Shown here in pieces: positions 17,226 through 25,319 of a stretch of 58,777 nt of DNA (position 1 is its first letter; the number at the start of each line of letters is the position of its first letter). The translations under genes were made by a program, and so were the position numbers. Source of the stretch: Prevotella sp. Lineage in GTDB: Bacteria; Bacteroidota; Bacteroidia; Bacteroidales; Bacteroidaceae. The notes under the pieces are model-generated. The model did not search any database. It saw only the letters and a list, made by a program, of their open reading frames with translations, and was not told the DNA's origin. The stretch is taken from NCBI GenBank assembly GCA_017483805.1, contig JAFUUL010000161.1, positions 1-58,777 on the forward strand, given 5' to 3'.

Positions 17226-17705
17226 ATGATGATTCGCGTAGGTTTTGGATATGATGTCCACCAGTTGGTGGAAGGCCGCGAGTTGTGGATGGGCGGCATC
17301 AAACTTGACCACACCTTAGGCTTGCTGGGCCACAGCGATGCCGACGTGCTGATCCACGCCATCTGCGACGCCATCCTCGGAGCCGCCAATATGCGCGACA
17401 TCGGCTACCATTTCCCCGACACGTCTGCCCAGACCGACGGGATGGACAGCAAGATCATCCTGAAGAAGACCATCGAACTCATTGCCACCAAAGGCTACCG
17501 CCTTGGCAACATCGATGCCACCATCTGCGCCGAGAAGCCTAAGATGAATCCCCATATCCCTCAGATGCAGCAGACGATGGCTGCCGTGATTGGCTGCGAC
17601 CCGGATCAGATATCCATCAAGGCCACCACTACCGAGAAACTGGGCTTCACCGGACGCCAGGAAGGCATCAGTGCCTATGCCGTGGCACTGATAGAGCGCG
17701 ACTAA
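17226..17705 (+). CDS. ispF: 2-C-methyl-D-erythritol 2,4-cyclodiphosphate synthase
   Basis: Cytoplasmic MEP-pathway enzyme, 159 aa, making the cyclodiphosphate from CDP-methylerythritol phosphate. Metal ligands Asp10 and His12 are in GYDVHQL and His44 in GHSDADVLIHAICDAILGA. YHFPDT, NIDATICAEKPK and IKATTTEKLGFTGRQEGI complete the family pattern. It lies between porV and the CotH protein gene, only 5 bases ahead of the latter. Confidence 0.97.
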   Translation: MMIRVGFGYDVHQLVEGRELWMGGIKLDHTLGLLGHSDADVLIHAICDAILGAANMRDIGYHFPDTSAQTDGMDSKIILKKTIELIATKGYRLGNIDATICAEKPKMNPHIPQMQQTMAAVIGCDPDQISIKATTTEKLGFTGRQEGISAYAVALIERD

Positions 17706-17709
17706 GGGA

Positions 17710-20700
17710 ATGGTAAAAAGAATACTCATTTCGCTCTCTATGGTCATGCTCGTTTGCAGTAGCATGACAGCGGCCACGTTGACTGACATCACCTCCGTAT
17801 ATGTGACCAATCCACACTTCGACGGCAACAGCATGGATGGCTGGACCCGCGAGGGCTATGCCTCGGGATGGAATGCCAGTTACGAGTGCATGGAGGTCTA
17901 TCAGGGCATCTTCGATGTCTATCAGGTTCTGACTGGTCTGCCTAAGGGCAAATACCGCCTATCGGTTCAGGCCTTTTTCCGTGAAAGGGATAACAATACG
18001 GCCTATGCCAATCACCAGAACCACACCGAGAATCTTTCGGCCGTACTCTATGCCGGCGATCAGGAGACGACACTGGCAAGCGTTTACGATGCCGCCTTCG
18101 ACTATAACATCAACTACAACTGCTGGCGTGCGCCCAACGGCTCCTACTATCCCAACGGCATGGCCTCGGCCAGCGGGGCTTTCAACTCAGGGGCATACAA
18201 CAATGCGCTGGAGTTTGAGACCAACGGCGGCGATGTGCGCATAGGACTCAGAAACGGCGTCTGGACCTCGTACAACTGGTGCATCTTCGACAACTTCAAA
18301 CTCGAATATGTAGGTACGCCCGTACTGGTCAGTCAGTTGACCATCAGCATGGACGGTGGCGAACTGGTGGTCGGTGAAACCCGTCAGATCAATGCCGAGG
18401 TGAAGCCAGACAATGCGCTGCTGAAGACCTTGACCTGGTCATCCAGCAACCAGAAAGTGGCAACGGTCGACCAGAGTGGCGTGGTCACGGGCATCGCTCC
18501 CGGCACGGCCGTCATTACCGCCAAGACTACCGACGGCTCCAACATCTCGAAGACCCTCACCGTGAAAGTCGTGAGCAACATGGCCGATGCCTCGTCGGTG
18601 GCCATCAACGAGATCATGGCGGCCAATATCGACGAGTTCGTCAGTCCTGCCTTCAACTTCGACGGCTGGATGGAACTCTACAACAAGACCAACCGGACTG
18701 CCCAGTTGAGCGGTCTCTACCTGAGCGACGATGCCGCCAATCTGAAGAAATGGAGTCTGCCGCCCTCTGTGGGCGTCTTGCCTGCCCAGGGCTATCAGGT
18801 CATCTGGTTCGACAGCAACGACATTGCTCCTCAGAATGCGCCCTTCAAACTGGATGTTGATGGCGGCACCCTCTTCCTGAGCAACGAGCAGGGAACCATT
18901 ATTGCCCAGCAGACCTATCCTGCGGCCATGGAGCGAGTGAGTTATGCACGCACGACCGACGGCGGCGATACCTGGGGCACGACCGCTACGCCCACGCCCG
19001 GTGCGTCGAATGCCGCCAGCCGCTTTGCCAGCCAGCAACTGGATGCCCCGCAGGTCGACCAGCCCTCCCGCCTGTTCAACGGTGCCTTCACGGCTACGGT
19101 GACCATTCCCACAGGTGCCACGCTGCGCTATACCACCGATGGCTCGCTGCCCACGCTGCAGCATAGCAACACATCTGCCAGCGGCATCTTCAACATCAGC
19201 AAGACCACCAACCTCCGCTTGCGCCTCTTTGCCGACGGCTGGCTAGCCTCACCCGTCACGACCCGTTCCTACATTCTGCGCGACCGCGACGGATTCTACC
19301 TGCCAGTCGTCTCGGTCGTAGCCGACAACGACTTCCTCTACAGCACCGAATTGGGCGTCTTCGAGAAAGGCCCCAACGGCCGCCCCGGCAACGGACAGAG
19401 CGATAAGTGCAACTGGAACATGAACTGGGAGCGCCCCGTCAACTTCTCCTATCTGTCAGCCGGCGGCGAGATGGTTCTCAACCAAGATGTCAATCTGGAG
19501 ATCTGCGGCGGCTGGAGCCGCGCCTGGAGTCCCAGGGCCTTCAAACTGAAGGGCAACAAGGAACTGGGCGGCAACAAGAACCTGCTCTACCCGTTCTTCT
19601 CAGAGAAGCCCTACATACGCAACCGCACCCTGCAGATCCGCAATGGCGGCAACGACAACAACTGCCGCTTCCGCGACCCTGCGCTGCAGATGATTGCCGG
19701 CTCGGCAGGCCTCAACCTCGACTATCAGGAGTATCAGCCTGTGCATGAGTTCATCAATGGCAACTACATCGGCGTGCTCAACGTGCGTGAGCCCAATAAT
19801 AAGCACTTTGTCTACGCCAACTACGGTTGGGACGACGACGAGATCGACCAGTTCGAGATGTCGCCCGATTCGGGCTACGTGCAGAAGTGCGGCACCAAGG
19901 ACAGTTTCCTCGAACTCATCGACCTCTCGGCCGACGCCGCCAATCCTGAGACCTACAGCGAGATTTGCCGTCTGCTCGACGTTGACGAATATGCCAACTA
20001 CATGGCCATCGAGTTCTATCTGCGCAACTGGGACTGGCCGCAGAACAACGTGAAGGCCTTCCGCCATCGCGATAACGGCAAGTTCCGCTTCGTGCTCTTC
20101 GACCTCGACGGTGTGTTCAGCATCAACGATCCCATCAATGGCTTCATGGGCAAGGAGACCTACACCTTCGACCAACTCTACCCCTCTTCACTGGGCCGCA
20201 TCACTGACCAGATTCGCATCGTCACGCTCTTCCGCAACATGGTCAAGAACCAGCAGTTCCGCCGCAAGTTCATCGATTCCTATTGCATGATGGGTGGCAG
20301 CGTCTACGAGGCCTCCCGCGCCGTCGCCATCATCGACAGGCTGGCTGCAGCCGTCGACCCTGCCATGGCCCTGGAGAACGGGTCCACCTATGCGACGGCC
20401 AACGCGCTGCGCAACAATCTCTCCGGCCGTTTCTCGTCATCCGTCAACGACCTGTGTGCCTACTCACCTTTCGGCTTGAAGAACAGCATGGCGCAGCGCG
20501 TGACGCTGCAGAGCAGTGTCGACGGAGCCCAGATATTGGTCAACGAGACCCAGGTGCCCACGGGCCGTTTCGATGGCTATCTCTTCGCACCCGCCACGCT
20601 GCGCGCCGTGGCTCCCGCCGGCTATCACTTCCAGGGCTGGACCAAGAACGGCAGCACCAGTTACTTCTCCACCAATGCCACCATCAGCCTGCCCACGGGC

Positions 20701-21513
20701 AGCAACCTGTCGCTGACAGCCGTCTATCGCACTCTGACCGACAGCGAGCGTCAGGCGCAGCATCTCATGCCCGTCCGCATCAATGAGGTGAGCGGTTCCA
20801 ACAGCGTACACATCAACGAGTACGGCAAGAAGAACGACTGGGTGGAACTCTACAACATCACCGACGAGGACATCGACATCGAGGGGTGGTATCTGACCGA
20901 CAATGCGGACAAGCCCACCAAGTATCAGATATCGAAGGACGGCACCAGCGTCAGCACCGTCGTTCCTGCCCACGGCCATCTGTTGGTGTGGTGTGACAAG
21001 TTGGCCACCACCGCCCAGGCCCTGCACGCCTCGTTCAAGGTCAGCGGCGAGGGCGGCTACCTGATGCTCACAAACAAAGACCGCACCTTGACCGACACGC
21101 TCACCTATAGTGCCCACGACGGCAACCACACCGTGGGCCGCTATCCTGACGGCGCAGCCGATGTCTACACCATGAACGTGCCCACCATCGGCCATAGCAA
21201 CCTGCTGACCAGTTATCTGGTCAAGGAGGACCAAAAGGAAATCACGCCGACTGGTGTGGCTCCGCTGATAGCCTCATCGGGCGACTTCCGCATCCGCTAC
21301 GGCTCACAGCAACTGTTCGTGAAGGGCGAGGATGTAGAGCAGGCCATCGTCGAGATCCATGCCACCGACGGTCGCCTCGTTGAGCGGCAGTCTGTCCTGC
21401 TCAGCCATGGCGTGGCCCGTGTCAGCGTGGCCCATCTGCCTGCCGGCTTCTACATCGGCAGTGCCATCAGCACCGACGGCACAACCGTCAGTTGTAAATT
21501 TGCAAAACAATAA
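17710..21513 (+). CDS. Secreted CotH-kinase/lamin-tail protein with T9SS sorting domain
   Basis: 1267-aa exported protein. Signal peptide 1-20. Then: a carbohydrate-binding-like beta domain (about 30-195, with WTREGYASGWNASYECMEVYQGIFDVYQ split across strands); a BIG2 Ig-like domain (about 205-290); a lamin-tail domain (295-435, INEIMAANIDEFVSP); a chitobiase-like domain (440-520, ATLRYTTDGSLPT); a CotH kinase-like domain (about 525-930, with FKLKGNKELGG, YIGVLNVREP, FVLFDLDGVFS); a repeat domain (960-1020); a second lamin-tail domain (1040-1160, VRINEVSGSN); and a C-terminal T9SS-like sorting domain (HATDGRLVERQ ... LPAGFYIG). CotH proteins phosphorylate secreted proteins in Bacillus; the substrate here is unknown. 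As T9SS cargo it sits beside porUV. Confidence 0.88.
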   Translation: MVKRILISLSMVMLVCSSMTAATLTDITSVYVTNPHFDGNSMDGWTREGYASGWNASYECMEVYQGIFDVYQVLTGLPKGKYRLSVQAFFRERDNNTAYANHQNHTENLSAVLYAGDQETTLASVYDAAFDYNINYNCWRAPNGSYYPNGMASASGAFNSGAYNNALEFETNGGDVRIGLRNGVWTSYNWCIFDNFKLEYVGTPVLVSQLTISMDGGELVVGETRQINAEVKPDNALLKTLTWSSSNQKVATVDQSGVVTGIAPGTAVITAKTTDGSNISKTLTVKVVSNMADASSVAINEIMAANIDEFVSPAFNFDGWMELYNKTNRTAQLSGLYLSDDAANLKKWSLPPSVGVLPAQGYQVIWFDSNDIAPQNAPFKLDVDGGTLFLSNEQGTIIAQQTYPAAMERVSYARTTDGGDTWGTTATPTPGASNAASRFASQQLDAPQVDQPSRLFNGAFTATVTIPTGATLRYTTDGSLPTLQHSNTSASGIFNISKTTNLRLRLFADGWLASPVTTRSYILRDRDGFYLPVVSVVADNDFLYSTELGVFEKGPNGRPGNGQSDKCNWNMNWERPVNFSYLSAGGEMVLNQDVNLEICGGWSRAWSPRAFKLKGNKELGGNKNLLYPFFSEKPYIRNRTLQIRNGGNDNNCRFRDPALQMIAGSAGLNLDYQEYQPVHEFINGNYIGVLNVREPNNKHFVYANYGWDDDEIDQFEMSPDSGYVQKCGTKDSFLELIDLSADAANPETYSEICRLLDVDEYANYMAIEFYLRNWDWPQNNVKAFRHRDNGKFRFVLFDLDGVFSINDPINGFMGKETYTFDQLYPSSLGRITDQIRIVTLFRNMVKNQQFRRKFIDSYCMMGGSVYEASRAVAIIDRLAAAVDPAMALENGSTYATANALRNNLSGRFSSSVNDLCAYSPFGLKNSMAQRVTLQSSVDGAQILVNETQVPTGRFDGYLFAPATLRAVAPAGYHFQGWTKNGSTSYFSTNATISLPTGSNLSLTAVYRTLTDSERQAQHLMPVRINEVSGSNSVHINEYGKKNDWVELYNITDEDIDIEGWYLTDNADKPTKYQISKDGTSVSTVVPAHGHLLVWCDKLATTAQALHASFKVSGEGGYLMLTNKDRTLTDTLTYSAHDGNHTVGRYPDGAADVYTMNVPTIGHSNLLTSYLVKEDQKEITPTGVAPLIASSGDFRIRYGSQQLFVKGEDVEQAIVEIHATDGRLVERQSVLLSHGVARVSVAHLPAGFYIGSAISTDGTTVSCKFAKQ

Positions 21514-21531
21514 TCAGTAAAACAAATAACA

Positions 21532-23655
21532 ATGAAACTAACCAAAGCAATGATTACACTAGGTGTTGCAACAGCCCTGATGCAACTCCCGTCCTGCAAC
21601 GGCAACCATGCCGACGAGAACCCGCTGCTGCAAGAGAGCACCCTACCCTACGGTGCCCCCGACTTCAGCCGCATCCAGACCAGCGACTATGTGCCCGCCA
21701 TCAAGGCCGGCATCGAAGAGAAGCGTGCCAACGTGCAGGCTATCGTAGACAACCCTGATGCCCCCACGTTTGAGAATACCATCGTGGCCTTCGAGGAGAG
21801 CGGCCGACTGCTGGAGCGCGTGTCCAACGTGCTCTTCGCACTGGTCAGTGCCGACAAGACACCCGAGATTGCCGATGCCGAAAAGGAGGTAACGCCCCTG
21901 CTGACCGACCTGGACAACGAACTGATGTTCAACAAAGCCCTCTTCCAGCGCATCAAGACCGTCTACGACAACGAACTGGACAACCTGGAGGGTGAAGACC
22001 GCAAACTGCTGGAAGAGACCTACAAGCAGTTCGTACGCTCCGGTGCCCTGCTCTCCGACGAGGACATGGAGACCATGAAGAAGATCAACCTGCGCATTGC
22101 CGACCTGCAGCAGCAGTGGGGCGATGCCCTGCAGGCTGCCACCAACGATGCTGCCGTCTGGGTGGACAGCGTGGAGCAACTCGCTGGACTGACCGAGGCC
22201 GACATCGCCCAGTGCAAGGAGGATGCCGCAAGCCGTGGCGGACAGGCCCCCTACTGCATCGTCATCGTCAACACCACGCAGCAGGCCATCCTGGCCAGTC
22301 TCGACAACCGCGACCTGCGTCGCCGCGTCTTCGAGGCCAGCATCCACCGTGCCGACGGCACTGGCGATCACAACACGTTTGCCATCTGCACCGAGATTGC
22401 CAGCCTGCGCGCCCAGCAGGCCCAGATCATGGGCTACCCCAACTACGCCTCCTACTCCCTGGAGAAGACCATGGCCAAGACGCCGGAGAATGTCTACGCC
22501 TTCCTGCGCCAACTCATCGGCGAATACTCGCCCAAGGCCGATGCCGAGACCAAGGCCATCGAGGCCTATGCCAAACTGAAGGAGGGCGCCGACTTTACCC
22601 TGGAGCCCTACGACCGCTTCTACTACTCGGCCAAGATGAAGAAGGAACTGCTGAACATCAGCGATGATGAAGTGAAGCCCTACTTCAATGCCGACAGCGT
22701 GCGCGAGAATGGCGTCTTCTATGCCGCCAACCTCGTCTACGGTCTCACCTTCAAGGAGCGTACCGACATTCCCGTCTACCATCCCGACGTGCGGGTCTAC
22801 GAGGTGTTCGACCGCGATGGTCAGCCCCTGGCCCTCTTCTATAGCGACCTCTACCGTCGTCCCACCAAGCGCGGCGGAGCCTGGATGAGCGAGTTCCTCA
22901 ACCAGAGCCACCTGCGCCAGCAGAAGCCCGTCATCTACAACGTGTGCAACAGCGCCAAGGCCCCTGAAGGCCAGCCATCGCTGCTCACGTGGGACGAGGT
23001 GACCACCATGTTCCATGAGTTCGGCCACGCCCTCCACGGTATGCTCTCCGACTGTCAGTACAACTCGCTGGCCGGCACCAACGTGGCTCGCGACTTCGTG
23101 GAGATGCCCTCGCAGTTCAACGAGTCGTTTGCCTCCATCCCAGAGATATTCGACCACTACGCCAAGCATGCTGTCACCGGCGAGCCCATGCCTGCGGAAC
23201 TGAAGGAGCGTATGCTGAAGAGCATCAACTTCCAGACGGCCTATGCCCTGGGCGAAAACCTGGCTGCCACCTGCGCCGACATGGCCTGGCATATGCTGCC
23301 CGCCGACCAGATTCCCACTGCCGACGAGGCCCAGCAGTTCGAAGTCAACTCCCTGCAGCAGGTAGGGCTGCTGAACCGTCAGGTGCCGCCCCGCTACAGC
23401 ACCAGTTATTTCAACCATATCTGGGGCAGTGGCTATGCCGCCGGCTACTACAGTTACCTGTGGACCGAGGTGCTGGCCGTCAACATTGCCGACTGCTTCG
23501 CCCAGCGCGGAGCCCTCGATCCCGCAGTGGGTCAGGATATGCGCGACAAAATTCTGAGCCGCGGCAACACCCGCGACCTCATGCAGATATTCACCGACTT
23601 CACCGGCATGCAGCAGCCCGATGCCTCCGGCCTGCTGAAAGCCCGTGGACTATAA
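21532..23655 (+). CDS. M3-family oligopeptidase, lipoprotein (Dcp-like)
   Basis: Zinc oligopeptidase of the thimet/peptidyl-dipeptidase Dcp type, 707 aa. HEFGH at 495-499 (TMFHEFGHALHGMLSD) gives two zinc-ligand histidines and the catalytic Glu, with the third ligand Glu in FNESFASIPEIFD. GRRPTKRGGAW-like (LYRRPTKRGGAWMSEF) is typical of Dcp. The N-terminus MKLTKAMITLGVATALMQLPSC has a lipobox with Cys22, so the enzyme is probably membrane-anchored in the envelope, where it would trim short peptides. Last gene of the long unit. Confidence 0.92.
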   Translation: MKLTKAMITLGVATALMQLPSCNGNHADENPLLQESTLPYGAPDFSRIQTSDYVPAIKAGIEEKRANVQAIVDNPDAPTFENTIVAFEESGRLLERVSNVLFALVSADKTPEIADAEKEVTPLLTDLDNELMFNKALFQRIKTVYDNELDNLEGEDRKLLEETYKQFVRSGALLSDEDMETMKKINLRIADLQQQWGDALQAATNDAAVWVDSVEQLAGLTEADIAQCKEDAASRGGQAPYCIVIVNTTQQAILASLDNRDLRRRVFEASIHRADGTGDHNTFAICTEIASLRAQQAQIMGYPNYASYSLEKTMAKTPENVYAFLRQLIGEYSPKADAETKAIEAYAKLKEGADFTLEPYDRFYYSAKMKKELLNISDDEVKPYFNADSVRENGVFYAANLVYGLTFKERTDIPVYHPDVRVYEVFDRDGQPLALFYSDLYRRPTKRGGAWMSEFLNQSHLRQQKPVIYNVCNSAKAPEGQPSLLTWDEVTTMFHEFGHALHGMLSDCQYNSLAGTNVARDFVEMPSQFNESFASIPEIFDHYAKHAVTGEPMPAELKERMLKSINFQTAYALGENLAATCADMAWHMLPADQIPTADEAQQFEVNSLQQVGLLNRQVPPRYSTSYFNHIWGSGYAAGYYSYLWTEVLAVNIADCFAQRGALDPAVGQDMRDKILSRGNTRDLMQIFTDFTGMQQPDASGLLKARGL

Positions 23656-23670
23656 TCATCTAACAAACTT

Positions 23671-23703
23671 TTTTGCCCGACAATGAAAATTTGTCGGGCA
23701 AAA
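23671..23703. terminator. Perfect 13-bp hairpin after the M3 peptidase gene
   Basis: TTTTGCCCGACAA pairs with TTGTCGGGCAAAA around TGAAAAT. The A/T tracts are part of the stem rather than a trailing U-run, so it is a strong 3'-end hairpin on both strands and possibly a terminator. Confidence 0.55.
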
Positions 23704-23705
23704 AC

Positions 23706-23969
23706 TTGCATTCGCCCGATTTATTTGTATCTTTGCAATATGAAACAGGAGGAGGCGATGGCCTTGTGGCATATGGCAACTAAAGACACCTTGAAGAAAT
23801 AGCATCTGGTAAGTGACGTCATCTAAGGGTGCTCCGAACGTCATCTTCGGCGCAAAAGTATGGCAGTTTACGGAGCAAGGTATGGCACTTTACCCTGGGA
23901 AAGTGCCATCGGAACGAGCCCGACTTCCCATCGGAACAAGCCCAAAGTGACGTTGGCTGGATTCTGACG
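23706..23969. other. Gene-free stretch with a promoter, a hairpin and direct repeats
   Basis: TATCTTTG at 23728-23735 (with CTTG 19 bases upstream) is a good plus-strand promoter. What follows is only a 20-codon frame starting at 23740 (MKQEEAMALWHMATKDTLKK), with no recognisable relative. Further on are a 9-bp hairpin TGGCACTTT/AAAGTGCCA (23883-23908) and two 16-base direct repeats CCATCGGAACRAGCCC (23906-23921, 23928-23943) that are 22 bases apart. A transcript from here would run antisense into the 3' end of the CE7 gene. It may be a small RNA or the remains of a gene. Confidence 0.4.
23728..23735 (+). promoter_or_regulatory. Orphan promoter -7 box TATCTTTG
   Basis: Consensus TAnnTTTG box between two convergent genes with no recognisable plus-strand gene after it. 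The first ATG (23740) falls at the expected start of transcription. Confidence 0.5.
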
Positions 23970-25301
23970 CTATTTCATACCCTCTTTCATCCACTGCAGG
24001 CACTTGGCCTGACTGCTGGGGAAGCGCCAGTGGCCGCTCGAAGGAGTGATGTCGCACTGCTTGGGAGCCGTGATCTCGTTCCATGCCGCCCAGACGGAGG
24101 TGGGCGAACAGGTGTCGTCGTTGTAGCCCCACGACATGAAGGTGGGCACCCGCAGGATGCGGGCGAAGTTGACCACGTCGTAGTATTGCAGGGTCTCTGT
24201 GGCCTGATCCTGAGGAATGTCTATGCGACCGTCTTTATAGAATGTGGTGAAGAACTTCGGCCAACCGCCTGCCCGCTGATGGAGGAAGCCCGTGAGGTCG
24301 CACAGTGCGGGATAGAACGGAGCACAGAGGGTGACCTTCTCGTTGAGGGCCGAGGTGATGATGGTGAGGGCACCACCCTGGGAACCGCCCGTCACGATGA
24401 CATTGCGGCCATCCCATCCCGGCAGCGAACACAGGAAGTCGACGGCACGCACACAGCCGGCATAGACATCCTTATAGTAATAGGTATCCCTCGACTCCAT
24501 GCCACGGCGCATATAGCCATCGCACTTCTCCTGCCGCATCTGGTTGTAGGCAGCATCGGGAAGCGTCTGGTCGTTGTCGTGGATCTCTATCTTCAGATAG
24601 ATGCAGCCCTCCTTGGGGAAATAGTCGCTGGGATAGATCTTCTGGCTGCCGGCACCCGGCGGACAGAGCACCACGGGGTGAAGGCCGCCGTCCAGAGGCT
24701 GGGAGAGATAGCCCTGTATCCACTTGTCCTTGCCCACACGGAGGCGCACCAACTGCGTGCGGATGCGGTCGTTGGTAGCATCGGGCACATCGCGGTATTC
24801 CGGTTCAAGAGGCACCTGGCGGGCCTCCTTCACCACCTTCTGCCAGAACTTCTCGAAGTCCTGCGGCATGGGCGTGAAGGCCTTGATCTGCTCTGGGCTG
24901 TAGGCCAGTTTCACCAGGTCGCGACAGGTCTTGCCATCGGCAGTCCTGAACCAGTACTCGCAGGCCAGGAATCCCGGCTCAAGCATGGTTCCTACGGGCA
25001 GCAGGGCCTCGCCGGCCACAAAGGTGACCGAGTCGTAGGCTTCGGGCAACCACATCTCGGGGCCGGTCTTGTAGTAGATGGTTCTGCCCTCCACCGGCAC
25101 GCCGCCCTCGCGGGCCACTACACGGAGCGTGGCCTGCTGGCCGATGCTGTAGCGGCTGTCGGGGTGGTTGGGCGTGGCCACGGTCTCCACAAACTGCTTG
25201 CGCGGATCTCCGAACTCCTGTCGGAAAGTCTGCGCCGCAGCCGTCACTGACATCAGGACGGCTACGGCGACTAATGTGTGTCGTGTGCTATTCGTCATCA
25301 T
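23970..25301 (-). CDS. CE7 (AXE1-type) acetyl esterase, exported
   Basis: Alpha/beta hydrolase of carbohydrate esterase family 7 (acetylxylan esterase / cephalosporin C deacetylase group), 443 aa. Signal peptide 1-24 (LVAVAVLMSVTAAAQ). An N-terminal beta domain of about 130 residues precedes the AXE1 domain. The nucleophile serine is in VTGGSQGGA, the acid in GYNDDTCSP and the histidine in SSGHW; the family's RGMESRDTYYYKDVYAGCVRA helix is present. It lies 18 bases after pulA and is the last gene of the malQ-GH97-pulA unit, an unexpected place for an acetyl esterase. It may remove acetyl groups from oligosaccharides in the periplasm. Confidence 0.88.
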   Translation of the reverse strand: MMTNSTRHTLVAVAVLMSVTAAAQTFRQEFGDPRKQFVETVATPNHPDSRYSIGQQATLRVVAREGGVPVEGRTIYYKTGPEMWLPEAYDSVTFVAGEALLPVGTMLEPGFLACEYWFRTADGKTCRDLVKLAYSPEQIKAFTPMPQDFEKFWQKVVKEARQVPLEPEYRDVPDATNDRIRTQLVRLRVGKDKWIQGYLSQPLDGGLHPVVLCPPGAGSQKIYPSDYFPKEGCIYLKIEIHDNDQTLPDAAYNQMRQEKCDGYMRRGMESRDTYYYKDVYAGCVRAVDFLCSLPGWDGRNVIVTGGSQGGALTIITSALNEKVTLCAPFYPALCDLTGFLHQRAGGWPKFFTTFYKDGRIDIPQDQATETLQYYDVVNFARILRVPTFMSWGYNDDTCSPTSVWAAWNEITAPKQCDITPSSGHWRFPSSQAKCLQWMKEGMK

Positions 25302-25319
25302 AACAGAAGAATAATAAAA

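Noticed and set aside
23829-25250. 473-codon plus-strand frame opposite the CE7 gene
   Set aside because: Antisense of a gene with intact catalytic motifs; no family resemblance.
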